Shown here piece after piece: positions 32,420 to 44,464 of a stretch of DNA of 64,000 nt. The translations under genes were made by a program, and so were the position numbers. The stretch spans positions 1,178,001 through 1,242,000 of the forward strand of contig NC_026502.1 of the NCBI RefSeq assembly GCF_000182925.2, written 5' to 3'. The notes under the pieces were generated by a model, which ran no database searches, was not told the origin of the DNA, and was given only the letters and a program-made list of their open reading frames with translations. Position 1 is the first letter of the stretch. Each line of letters begins with the position of its first letter. The stretch comes from Neurospora crassa OR74A (taxonomy: Eukaryota > Ascomycota > Sordariomycetes > Sordariales > Sordariaceae).

Positions 32420-35245
32420 CTTGAAACGTACCTTTCTATATTAGTATATATTAGTGTTTTTGGATATAGAGTTTTAGCGGGCTTATTTAGAGTTGTAAGT
32501 AATAAACTGTATTATCCGAATAGAATTTCTACTACTTGAGGAAGACCCAGACGGGCGGTTTACGGAATTATTAAAGACCTTTATAATTTACGGTCTTTAT
32601 AGTATAGATAATTTGAATATTCTATATATAATTATAAGTACGAAGGATAGGAGAGGTATTCTATGGTATAGAAAGTATTACCTTAAGCCGTATATTAAGT
32701 AAATTATTATTAAGTATACCGGTGACCCTTCTTATAAATGCTGTAATAATAGTATTTAAATTACGAAAGAGTCTAATAGCCGGGATATTCCTATATATAA
32801 TAATATAATTATCCTATATAATTTATATTTAATTTTGAAATACTAGTACTATATTAATGTAGAGGCTTGCTCTATTGTAGATATTGTAAAGTATATTTAT
32901 AAATATATTTATAAGGGTATTAATCGCACTACTTTAGAGCTTGCGGAGTTAAATGAAGTAAAATAGTATATATTTATACAATATATTAGTCCCGTAGAAA
33001 TACTTATATGTATTATAGAGTAATAATTATATAAGGAATATGCAACTATTATATTACTCCCTATTTATTTGAAAGATAATTCGATTATTACTTTACGTAT
33101 TAGTTTGGATTTGGATTAAATAGCCTAACGGATTAAGCGGGCTGTATCAATTATATTTAAGTCCTTTTTTAAATATAATATAGTATATTCTAACGGCCCG
33201 AATTATAATATTCTATATATAGATTTTCCTTTTAAGTATTTTTGGAAGGAGGATATTTGTATGTAGTAGCTATATTAAAGGGGTATTATTATTAGCCGGA
33301 TTTATTATATCCTTCCTATTATTAGTAAATAGTATTTTTTATATTTATTATTAGTAAACGTACTTAGGCCCTACTCTTTTTAAGATTTACGTATTATAGA
33401 TAGTATAGTATATAATACCTTTAGGGAAGTTTATTTAAAGCGAGGGTTCTTAGAAGATGATTCTCAATAGGAAATATTATTCGAAGATGCTAGTACATAG
33501 TAGACTAGGTGGTAATTATAGTATTTATTTACTATATATTTAATAGATGCTAATTTCATAATAGACCAGAAAGTTATTTAGAATAAATTTATAAACCTTT
33601 TCTATAACAATTTACTCTATAGAGTTATAGGAATAGTAAGTATCCTACCTAATTTAAGGAACCTGTATATCAATTATAATTTATATTTTATTGGTTAATT
33701 TTTTACTTAATTAGATAAATCTCTTTCTAATTTAGGTTTTCCTAAATTAGTGTTTATATAGGAGTAAGTAAATAGAAACCCCCTTTTATGGTAGGAATTA
33801 TAGTATAATTCGAATGAGTAACGGATATTTCTTAATAATATTTAGTTTAAATTTAATATTAAATAGGCTATAGTCTTTAATAGAATTATTATTACTATAG
33901 AAAATACCCCTAAAAATATACTTTTTTTTATATAAGGACCGGGAGGTACTAGGAAAACGTTGTTATACTGTAGGTTATATACGTACTTTTGTATTTAGAA
34001 TAAGGTAATATTGTACGTAGTGTTTTTAGGTATTATAATACTTTTATTTAATAGTAGGCGGATTATATACTCCTAATTTAAAATCCCTTTAGACGTTTCT
34101 ACCCCGTAAATATATAATATCAAAAAGAATATTAACCTATACCGATTATTACAATGGACTTCCTTAATTATTTGGGATAAGGTTTTTATATAAGATTGGG
34201 GGTATATAGAAGCTATTAATTATATTTCATAGGGTTTTCTAAGGCGTAAGGGTATCCGTTTTAATAGTATTCTAGTTATTTTCGGTGGGGATTTTATATA
34301 GATTCTGCCTATAAAGAAGTAAGGTTTATATTTAGAGGTAGTTTCTCTTTACTTAAAGTATTCTCTAATTTAGTAAAATTTTAAAATTTTGTACCTGATA
34401 GAGAATATATGTGTTTAAAGGGCTATTGCTTAGATCCGTACGTTTGTATAATAGTTATAGGATTTATTTTATAACTCTACGTATTATAAATCCGAATAGG
34501 TTTAATTGTTCCTAGCTACGTTCGTTACTATTGTAGAGAAAGACTTTCTAGCCCAGATTTACCTTACTTCTCTTTTTACTATTATATTTATAAATAATAC
34601 TATCTTCACTAATAGGGCCGTTCTTTATACCTATAATAATTCTATTAGGGAAGTAAATAAGTAGATTCTATCCTATATATAGGGCGAAAGTATAAACTAT
34701 AATTCCATAAATTCTGTTAATATACTAGAAAACGATACTCGGGACTTATAATTTATATTAGAGTATTTATACACTTTAAATTTTAGAAAATACCCTCCTA
34801 GTAAGTTAATTTTAAAGAAGGGTATACCTATTTTACTTTTATATAACTTATACCCCGAGAGTAGTATATATAACGGGACTAGATTGGTAGTTATTAGATT
34901 GAGTAGATATATAATTGAGGGAAAGATTTTGGGTAGTTCCTTTACGGGCGAATTACGGATAATTCTTTATATTTCGTTAGTAATAGATAAAGAATAGGCT
35001 TTTCGGTTGAAATATATATAATTTCCGGTATAGTTCTATTTCCCTATAACTATTAATAAAAGTTAAGGGTAATCCTTTTACTATATTAATATTAATTTAC
35101 GGAATTATATTTTTAATTATAGGTAGTTATATATAATTATAAGTAGGGTTACTATATTGTAGAATATTTCTATACTTTTACGGAGAATTAAATAGAAGGA
35201 GGATAGACTATTACGTAATGTAGTCTAGCCGGAAGTATTAATTTA
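32420..35245 (+). pseudogene. Helitron-2 Rep-helicase, C-terminal two-thirds
   Basis: Plus-strand remnant of a second, different Helitron helicase. It reads GDPSYKCCNNS (from GxPxYRRRNxG), then VEACSIVDIVKYIYKYIYKG at 32860-32920, a block diagnostic of Helitron proteins, then TTLELAELNEV and SPVEILI. RILPIISKxYFLYLLLVNVLRP and FREVYLKRGFLEDDS follow. Walker A reads GPGGTRKTLLY at about 33936-33968 (GPGGTGKT with one G-to-R change). C-terminal PIF1 motifs are GIPILLLYNLYPESSIYNG and TRLVVIRLSRYIIEG, FPITINKSxG, ending SRVTIL and PEVLI near 35245. The N-terminus is cut off at the Gypsy-2 LTR. Dead copy. Confidence 0.85.
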
Positions 35246-35249
35246 AAAT

Positions 35250-35752
35250 TAGTATACGTTATACTTTCTATCTCTTCTTATTCTTACACTCTACCTATAT
35301 CCTCTTTACTTCTTATTTTATATCTATACCTATATTTATTTTTACTTTATACTTATACTTATACCTATTCTTACTTTATATTTATACTTATACCTATTCT
35401 TTACCTTATACCTAACTTTATATACTTTTTTATTATTACTTATATATATACTCTTATACTCTTATATAGATATTTAAATATATATATTATATTTACAAAT
35501 TATATAGGGAGGGGAAGTAAATAATTGAAATAAGGTTAAAAAGACCCGACTAATTAACTATAAACTACGTAAATACCTATACTTATATTGTAAACTAATA
35601 TTACAAATTTATAAAACTATCTATATATTATATTCTTATTCCGATTAGAAACGCTCTTACTTTCTCTTTTTATTTATAGTTACTCTATAAGTAGTAAATA
35701 TAGCTGTAAATTAATTAGTTATACGCTCCAGTTCGAGATTCGGTATATTCGG
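35250..35752. other. Helitron-2 downstream flank, low complexity
   Basis: From 35255 to 35470 there are degenerate pyrimidine-rich repeats (ACTTATACCTATTCTT-like units). Beyond that the sequence is AT-rich with no recognisable gene. Bases 35748-35752 (TTCGG) are the left target duplication of Gypsy-3. I did not find the 3' hairpin of Helitron-2; it may lie here or right of Gypsy-3. Confidence 0.6.
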
Positions 35753-36092
35753 TGTTAGGAACGTAGGCGAAAGGTAGGCTGAGGTGACTACCGTCGTGGC
35801 TATGCGTAGGGGACGGTAAGTTAGGGGTCAATCCAAAGATATATTAGTAGCTACCGACTACAATAAACTACACTCCAATAAACCTCTTTTATACCCGTAC
35901 AAACTCTATTCCTCCGCTAGCGAATATTATAAAGCCTCGTACTAGCCTAACGCCCTAGCGCGGTGCCGGATTATTCTTCCTACGAGCCCGACCCAATATA
36001 AATATTATCGTTAATAATCCTACACTCCAATTAATAAAGGGGAGCAACAGCCGCTAAAGTACTTCTATATATAAGTTCTTAACCTCCTAATA
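35753..36092 (-). repeat. Gypsy-3 3' LTR
   Basis: Starts TGTTAGGAACGTAGGCG and ends CTCCTAATA on the plus strand. Moderately RIP-spared compared with the internal region. Confidence 0.9.
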
Positions 36093-36093
36093 C

Positions 36094-36905
36094 AACCCCC
36101 CCCCTTATAGGTTCTATCCTCGGAACTTTTATAATAAACGCCAATATACTACAGTATTATTAAACGTTATTCGCTACGGCCGCCAACGCTATATACCGGA
36201 CTATAATTACTCTGCTACCGACGAACTGTCTATTAGAGTATCGGTATTATAATATTTATTTTCGTAAATTTTAAATACAAATACGAAACTAATATTAAAT
36301 CTAAAGAATTAGCGTTTTACCCGCTAGGCTATTAGTATTATAATATCCATTCTTATAATTCTAAATACGGATACGAAACTGGCATTAGATTTAAAGAATT
36401 AACATTCCGCCTACCGGAATATCGGTATTGTAATATCCACTCTTGTAAACTTTAAATACGGATACGAAACCGGTATTAAATTTAAAGAATTAGCATTCCG
36501 CCCGCTAGAACATTAGTATTATAATATTTATTTTTATAAATTCTAATTACAGATATAAAACCAGTATTAAATTCAAAGGGCTAATCGGATTCCCAACTAT
36601 TATTAAAACTATTATTCCGCAAACGCACAAGGTAGTAAATATTATTTTACCTAACGAGGAGTGCTATACCGAATTTAAGAATATTAATAAATACTTTAGA
36701 ATACTACTACAATTATACTCTATAATTCCTCTTATTAAATACTCTTTATTATTCGTACTTACTATAGAATACCTACGCGAGTAAATCCCGAAGCTCCTTT
36801 TATAGGGCATTCTCTATTATTCGTACCTACTATAACCTATTACAATACTTAAATACAATCCCCCTCCCTATAGGTTCCATCCTCGGGACTTTTATTTCCC
36901 TCCTT
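36094..36905. repeat. Direct duplication of the polypurine-tract region
   Basis: The ~40-bp segment next to the LTR (36094-36133: CCCCC tract, TTATAGGTTC, ATCCTCGGAACTTTTAT) recurs at about 36865-36905 in the same orientation (CCCCCTCCC, TATAGGTTCC, ATCCTCGGGACTTTTAT). The intervening ~770 bp contains the 91-bp tandem array. Confidence 0.7.
36240..36590. repeat. 91-bp tandem repeat, four copies
   Basis: Units beginning GTATTATAATAT start at 36244, 36335, 36425 and 36516 (periods 91, 90, 91). Each contains a TACGAAAC block and a TTTAAAGAATTAGC block and ends near CCGCTAG. Copies differ mainly by transitions. Located in the 3' segment of Gypsy-3. Confidence 0.9.
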
Positions 36906-38600
36906 CGCCTTTTATAATTCTATATATTACTCCTTCTATAAACCTTCCTTACTTATATTATTCCTTTTTAATTACTTTTCTATTATCTTTACTTTACCCC
37001 TTATATTATTCTCTTCGTTCTAATAGTATGATTCCTAATTATTACCCCTACTCTCCCTACTATAATCCGAATTACGTACCTTCCTATTTCCCGCCCTTTT
37101 TTTTTACTTTTTTACGGCTATTACTACTATTTATTCGTCCCATCCTTCCCCTTCTAATTATTACCCTCGTTTTATCCTTCTATTTACCCCTTCCTACTAC
37201 TTATATAACTACCTAATACTCCTCCTACCCTATATTATTTTATATTTACCTATTTAAAATTATATTTACCTACTTTAATTTATATTTATATAAGAACTTC
37301 CTCCTTCGTTTATATAACGTTCCTTCCGCTTACCTTCTTTAGCTCTCCTCTCTTCTTCCTCCCATTTTTACCTTTATAATTATATTTATTACCCTTTCCC
37401 TTAATTTTACAATTGCCTCGGCTACCCCCTTACTTAAATCGGCCTTTACTATAGATATATATATCTCTATTATATACTTACATATTAATCCCTATCTCCT
37501 TTATAAGCCTAATTAATATATTCGCTTTTTTTCTCTATTTTCTTTCTTTTTACTTTATTTTCTCCTTTTTTTTACTTTATACCCGTTATTAACTTCTAAT
37601 CGGCTACTCCTTTCTTATCCTTTAACAATATCTACCCCCTTACTTACTTAGAATATAGTATCGCTTTGGCCCAAGCATTTACTAACGCCTTAACTTTAAA
37701 TTTACATAAAGTATTTTATTTAATCAGTACGAATATTTATTAAATTAAAGGTACGCTATCTTCTTTATACCCTTTATTATCTCTCCCAAATTTTTTTTTT
37801 TTTTTTTTTTTTTTTTCGAACGTCTTCTCCTTCCAAAATTCAACGAGAGATCGCAATATTCGCTATCGCTACGCCGCTATATACTCGAAGTCCCCTACAG
37901 TATTTATAATTTTTAGAATAATATATAGGATATAGCAATTAAAATTATACGCTTTACTAATACCGGTAGCCCCCTACCTACCCCCCTTTTCTAACAATTA
38001 TATTAGTCCGCAATAGCGTTTTAAATTACAATATAAGCGCGCTTTATTAATAATAATCTCACTACAATATTACTTAGTATATTTTAAATTAGGAATTTCG
38101 ATTATAAAGGTTATTTGAAATTTAGCTACTATAGTATTAGTAATATTAATATTAATATTAATTTAATAGTTCTTATTAGTAGTCCTATTATTAGTAATAG
38201 TAGCTTTCCTATAAATATTTTTATACTAAATTCTCCTATTCGTATTACTCCCTCCTCTAATTATAATTAAGGTCCTTAGTATTAGACGGTTAATAGGAGG
38301 CTAGCGTCTATAAATAGGAAATTAAACGAATTACTAGAATTTATAAAGGAGGATTATAAATAAATAATATAAGGTAGTATTTATAAATATTATTAATAAG
38401 CGTAGTAGTACGTAAGAGTATTCCTTTTAAAATTGTAAGTTCTAATCCTATATCGATAATAATGGACGTTATTAAAGATTTTTTTATTTAGGGCGATAAT
38501 AGAAAATATAGGTTATATTCTACTTAGCGCTTTATTAGTATCCTACATTAAATTAAATTACCTTCCCTTCCTATTTCTTATCCTATTAGACGTTTCTACT
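36600..38600. other. Gypsy-3 3' segment, unassigned
   Basis: AT-rich and pyrimidine-rich on the plus strand, with a 26-base T run at 37791-37816. A short plus-strand frame at 37028-37216 is rich in Y, P and F from the CT-rich composition, and another stretch around 37640-37720 reads LAQAFTNALTLNLHKVFYL. I do not recognise either. It could be an additional small insertion or an extended 3' noncoding region. Confidence 0.4.
37791..37816. repeat. 26-base T homopolymer
   Basis: Uninterrupted T run; a possible poly(A) tail of a minus-strand retroposed sequence, but no matching body was recognised. Confidence 0.95.
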
Positions 38601-38905
38601 TTGTATTTCCGCTTTATATTTCTATTTTTATATTTCTACTTTATATTTCTATTCTACGTTTCTATTCTTATATTTCTACTTTACATCTCTACTTTACGCC
38701 TTATATCTATATTTTACATCTACATTTTATATTTGTACTTACATTTCTACTTTACAATTTACATTTGCATTTTATATCTCTATTCTATATTTTATATTTA
38801 TATTTTACATCTATATTTTACATCTATATTTTATATTTTATATTTATATTTTATATTTCTATTTTATAATTTATATTTATATTTTACGTTTCTACTCTAT
38901 ATTTC
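38600..38905. repeat. Degenerate TTTATATTTCTAC-type minisatellite
   Basis: About 300 bp of imperfect short repeats such as TTTATATTTCTAC and TTTTACATCTATA, directly downstream of the Gypsy-3 chromodomain on the minus strand. The plus-strand frame across it (38601-38912) is only the repeat read as I/L/F/Y. Confidence 0.85.
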
Positions 38906-38909
38906 TAAA

Positions 38910-41900
38910 TAATTACTATTCTCCTTCCTTTACTTAATTAACCCTTATTAATTTAATAGTTAGCCTACTACTAATATACTACTATTATATTTCTCTAACT
39001 TCGTATTTTTTAAAAAGGTCCGGGTAATTTATATCCTTTTATAAAACCTACGAATTTTTATTATCTAAATACCCCTTCTATTTAACCTAAAATTAATATT
39101 AGTAGCCGGATTTATAATATTTTATAATTACCTCAACTTTATACTAAATATTATCCTCCTTAATATTTATAATTTCCCTTCGCAACACTACCGTAGCAGG
39201 ATCCCTATAGTACGGCTCTAATAGAGCAATAGGGAATATTAAATAAATTTAATAATACGCGGAGAGTATAAATCGGTATACTATCTTCTTCTCCCTAACA
39301 ACCTTAATAATTTAAAAAGGTCCTAAAAACTTTTTTATTAATTTAGCATGTAAATAGTATTATTTAATATATATTATATTAAATAAAACCCAACTTCTAA
39401 TATTAAATTCCTTTAATTTCTAAACTTTATTATATTATTTTATATACCCCTAATTAATAACCTCTAAAGTTACTATAACTTCTAACTATCTATAAAATAA
39501 TTCGTTAATCCGATTAGTAGTTACTATTAAAAGGACCGTCCTCCGCCTTCGCTCCGGGTCTACTAATCCTCAAAGATAATACCCAAAGAGTAATTCTAAG
39601 GGGGACTTTCTAATAGCGGTATAGAAGTAATTATTGTATATCTATTACGCTAGTATAATTTTTTCGGCCTAATCGACCTACTCTATATTATAGAAGATTC
39701 GAAAGTATAATTCTAAATTTTAGTTTTACTTTTCTATTTATTTATCCGTTTGGGGGTACTAAGCTATATTAAAGCGTTTACGGATATTTAAAAATTTATA
39801 ATAAGTTTTTTAAAATTAATTTATTAATAGGCTGCCTCTATTTAATATAATAGAGTTTAGAAGGTTAAATTACTAAAAGATATTTCGTTAGAAGAGGAAT
39901 ATAAATTACTAGGTATTAATTATCTTCTACGTAGGGATATATAAAATGTATTTAATAAAATAGTTAATAATAATAAGGATTGCGTTGTAAGTCCGATTAG
40001 ATACGGGGTTGAATAATTTTAGTACTTTAGTAATAAAGGTATATGAAATATTTTACTAAGGGATAGTAAGGATAAATAACGACCTTAATAATTTATATAG
40101 TCGGTAGTTATAAAGTTTAACCTTCTAATATATTAAATATTTATAGATATATAATTTAATATTAATTGTAATAGTAGGCTAGTAGTAGAATTAATTAATA
40201 TACTTTAACGTCTTCTTCTAATCCGGGTATCCGGCTATTACTATATTATAATAGGTATAGAATAATTCGGCCCGTATCTATTCTAGAATATGGATTTAAG
40301 ATTAATATTATAGAATTCTATCTTCCTCCATCTTCCAATTCTTCGCCTATCTCCTCCCTTCGCCGTTCTTCTATATTTCCTTAATAATAAATAGGTCATC
40401 CTTTTATACCTCTAACAATTATTATTCTAATAGTAATAATTATTCTTTATCCTTCCGTACTTTCGCTACTACTATATACCCGCCTATATTTCCTATAATA
40501 ATATTTTTATCCTCCTTCTTTAATTTAATAGTAATTTCGTTTACAAACCTTACCCTCTTCCTTACTACTCTATCCTCTCCATTATTACTTTCAATTTCCT
40601 TTCGCTTCCTCTCCTCCCTATTTAATTCACCTTCCCCCTACGAACTCTACTTTTCTTCCCGCAATTCAACCCCTTTATCCTCCAACACCTAACCCTCTTC
40701 TATTTCACTTATATTCTATTATTATTCTTTCTTTTTTACCGCCGGCCTTTAAACTTCCTTTCTAATTAAAATTACCTATTTTACTAGTACCCTCGATACT
40801 TAATTTTCCTTTATTATCCAACCCTTCTCTTTACTCTATTTAATAACCTTTATTAATAAGTAATTACCCTTTACTTCAAATTCTTTTCTTCGCAATTATA
40901 ATTTCCTCAATAGCCTATCTACTAAATTTAATTTTCCTAGACGATATTTAATTTTAAAATTATATACTACTAATTCTAACGTTCATTAATTCTACTTTAC
41001 GCTAGCCCATTCCTTCTCTTAAAAATATTATAGGTTTAAGTAATCTGTAATTACTAAGAATAGTTTATTTATATATAATAAATATTACTTCTACGCCTTC
41101 AATACTCCTATAATTACTAATAGCTTTCTATTCCTAACCTTATATTTAGTTTCCTCCAACGATTTCTTCTTCGAAAAGAAAATTACTAAGTGCTCTTTAT
41201 TACTATATAGTTGTATAAGAACTATTCCAATTACGAAGTCTAATATATCTATTTCTATTTAGATTTATAATATTAAATCGAAGTAGCATAATATAGGAGC
41301 TTCCTAGAATAGCTTTTTAAATTCTATAAATACTTCTTCTACTTCCTTTATAAATTCGAATAGCCTCTATTTATCCCCCTTCAATAATTCTATTAAGGGC
41401 GTAGTTACTTTAGAATATAATATTACAAAGCGTTAATAGAATTTTATAAACCCTAAAAATACCTAGATATTATAAATATTTGTTAGGACCTCCTATTCCG
41501 CAATTACTATAACCCTTTCTAAATCCATCAATACGCCTTTTAAAGAAATAATATATTTTAGGAATAATACCCGCTTTATATAAAATTCGTATTTATTTAG
41601 GTTTATATAGGGGTTACAATCTTATAGCTATTAAAGGACTTCCTTAATATAATTAATATAATCTTCTTCGTTTTTACTATAAATTAGGATATTATTAAAG
41701 TAAGTAATATATATTGTATTTATTAGCCCCGCTAATATATTATTAATATATATTTAAAATATCGCTAGTATATTCGCTAATCCTATTAGTATAATTAAGA
41801 ATTTATAGTATCTATACTTTATATAAAACGTCATCTTCTCTTCGTTTCCCTCTTAAATCCGAATATTATAGTATACGTCCATTAAATCTAATTTTATAAA

Positions 41901-42300
41901 GACCTTAACTAATAATAATTAATATAAAATTTCTTAAATAAAGGGTAACGCTATCTAATTCTTTTTTATAACTTTATTCAGCGCCCTAAAATCGACGTAG
42001 AACCTTAACTTTCTACCCTTCTTTAAAATAAAAATAATAGGAACGTCCGTTAGGTTAATAGAAAGATGAATTTATCCCTTTTAAAGTATTTCTATTAATA
42101 ATTGTATAATATTTCTAATTCCTTAATATTTAGCGTATAAATTAATCCCTAAGGCGCCGACTCCCCTTCAATTAAATTAATATAATATTCTAATTAATTG
42201 TATTGGGGTAGGGGTGTAATTAAAATTTCGAATACCGATTAGAATTCTTTATATTCTAGTAGGATAATTAGTTTGGGGACGGCAAATTCGCCTTCTATTT
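38910..42300 (-). pseudogene. Gypsy-3 pol: RT, RNase H, integrase, chromodomain
   Basis: Minus strand. RT: TYFNNILIYSKNEED at 41665-41710 (YxDD became YFNN), followed by KYEFYIKRVLFLKYIIS, KGVLMDLERVIVI and VFLGFIKFY, the RT connection to RNase H, at 41.4-41.6 kb. Integrase C-terminal region: PLELLFGYY, GLVDPERRRR, YNKVxKLKEFNIRSWVL, KFLGPFxIIKVV near 39.3-39.6 kb (family GPFxIxEVxG), then PIALLEPY-type text. Chromodomain: HRKSGYQY, QVKxKGYLDNKNSxVL, NYPDLFKKYE at about 38.95-39.1 kb. Stops are mostly Q/W-derived. Confidence 0.85.
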
Positions 42301-42399
42301 CCTTTAATAATTCTAAGGGTTATAGTAATATTGGCTTTGCGGGGGGTACTAAGGTAGGGTAAATATTATTAAATATTATTCGAAAAACTTTTATTAGGG

Positions 42400-44100
42400 G
42401 GGTAGGGACTAAAAGTAATTTAATTAATTCTATTATAATAGGTAGGGTTATAGGCTCTAATACTAAGGAAGAGGGGATTTCGAATAGGATATTTATATAT
42501 ACGGAAAGGCGGAAACCCTCTTCTACCCTTACTATTTTCTAAGGGTCTAGTAGTAGAATTAAATCCTACCGTAGCCCTATTAGGATAATTATAGCGTTAT
42601 ATACTTCCTTCGCCAATATTATATTTAATACGAAATTACTAATTTCAATATAAAATTAAAACGATTATTGCTACTAATTAATATTGGAGTTCTATTTATA
42701 AAGTTAAGGGTAACCGAGGATAATTTTTATAGCCGGAGATTTAATTATAATAAAAATAATTCGCTTCGTCCGTTTAGTACTATAAGAGTTATATATTTTA
42801 CTAAAATAAGTAATCGTACTATATATAGAAATAGGCTGAAAGGAGAAATTAATAAAATAATAAGGTACTAAATTAATTTTTATATTCGACGGGAATAGAT
42901 ACTTATTAATTAAATTTAATTCTACGCCCGAATTTATTAACCTTCGTATACTCTACTAATTTCTATAAATCTTTATTAATAACCTTATTTCTAAGTATAT
43001 TTATAATGTACCTATATTATTCTAGGTAGTTATAGTTATTATTCTAGTTACAATCGGTTTAATATTCGTTTTATATAAAGGGGTGCCTATAAGGATAGGG
43101 TAATTCTATATTAAATAGCTAACCTAATTATAATTATAATAGGTTCGGTTTGGGTACGCTACTATAAAATAACCTATTATATTATATTTATAGTAAGTAT
43201 TTAATAATTTCAATTAAATATACCGGCTATATATATAACTTTTCTAGTGATAAAGGGAATAAATAAAATTAGAATTTATTTAAAAAATAGTAAGAGGGTA
43301 ATAGGGAAAATCGGAGGGGTTATTACTATAGGACAATTAAGAAGGGATATTCGAAGAGGAAGTAGGAGGGTACGAAAATAAAGAAGACAATAGAATATAC
43401 CTTAAAGATTTTTAATTTTAGTAATGCGATATAAACGGTTTAATATTCTCTAGGCCTTCCAATTGTTCTGCGTATACTACTACTTTATTTATTATATTAA
43501 TACCGGCCGTTAAGAGGATACTTTATTTAAAGAAAGAGTATAACTGGTTAATTTAAATAACGACCTAAGTATATTCCGATTAATTATATAATAAATTAAA
43601 TTCTTCAATATAATAATAATTATGAAAGTTACAAATAGTTTCTGAGGCGCCTTACTATATACGTTCGAATTTATTAAGGGCGGATTATTTAATAGCCTAA
43701 ATATTATTATTATATTCGGTTTCTAAGAAGGTACGGAGGTTGTTCTACGTAGGCGTATTATAAATAATATTATACCCAGGCTTACTATAGAAAATTAATA
43801 TATATTTAATCTATACGTTCTTAGGATTACCCTTAATATAATTAATAGCGAACGAGAGGGAAGTATAGGGGAATTTTTGAAAGTACGTATCGATATTGTA
43901 GAAGTAGTTTTATAATTGTAAGAAACTTTCGTTGGTAAATTTAGTAATATTATTATAATGAAAGTAAAGGAGGTTGGATCGTTTTAATTATAGTAACTAT
44001 AGGGGTAGTAGCGCAAGAGGAATAAGGGGTAGCCTCGGCAATACGAGAAATAAACCGGCCGCTACATATATATATTTTAACAATACCAATTTAACTCTTA
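42400..44100 (-). pseudogene. Gypsy-3 gag/protease region
   Basis: Assigned by position between the right (5') LTR and RT on the minus strand. Coding remnants are too mutated for me to read a definite Gag or protease motif, and the plus-strand frames at 42668-42871 and the minus frame at 43997-44185 look incidental. Architecture-based inference. Confidence 0.45.
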
Positions 44101-44118
44101 GAAGAAGAGTTATTAATT

Positions 44119-44459
44119 TATTAAAAATATAGGCGAAAGGTAGGTTAAAGTAATTACAATTGTAGCTACGCGTAAGGGATAGCAAATTAGGGGTTAATCC
44201 AAAGATATATTAATAGTTACCGATTACAATAAATTACGCTCCGGTAAGCCTCTTTTATACCTGTACAAACTCTGTTCCTCCGCTAGCGAGCATTATAGAG
44301 CTTCGTATTAGCCTAGCGCCCTAGCGCGGTGCTGGATTATCCTTCCCGCGAGCCCGACCCGATATAGGTATTATTGTTAATAATCCTACACTCCGGTTAA
44401 CGAAGAGGAGCAGCAGCCGCTGAAGTGCTTCTATACACAAGCTCTTAGCCTCCTGATAT
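44119..44459 (-). repeat. Gypsy-3 5' LTR
   Basis: Starts TATTAAAAATATAGGCG (TGTTAGGAACGTAGGCG in the other copy) and ends CTCCTGATA, followed by TTCGG. RIP has hit its left end but spared 44240-44450. Confidence 0.9.
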
Positions 44460-44464
44460 TCGGA

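Larger units (their letters stand above)
35753..44459 (-). mobile_element. Gypsy-3: Ty3/Gypsy chromovirus with long 3' segment
   Basis: LTRs of 340 and 341 bp (35753-36092 and 44119-44459) flanked by TTCGG (35748-35752 and 44460-44464). Pol is on the minus strand, so the left LTR is 3'; a G-rich polypurine tract (read on minus, AAGGGGGGGGGTTG) abuts it. The LTRs begin TG and end ATA/CA-derived bases; the right one has G-to-A changes at its start. Between the chromodomain end (about 38.9 kb) and the 3' LTR lie 2.8 kb of repeat-rich sequence that is not normal pol. Confidence 0.9.

Noticed and set aside
36240-36590. Possible CRISPR-like array
   Set aside because: The 91-bp units are contiguous with no unique spacers; it is an ordinary tandem repeat inside a retrotransposon in a eukaryotic genome.
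38601-38912. 103-residue I/L/F/Y-rich frame
   Set aside because: Pure minisatellite translation.
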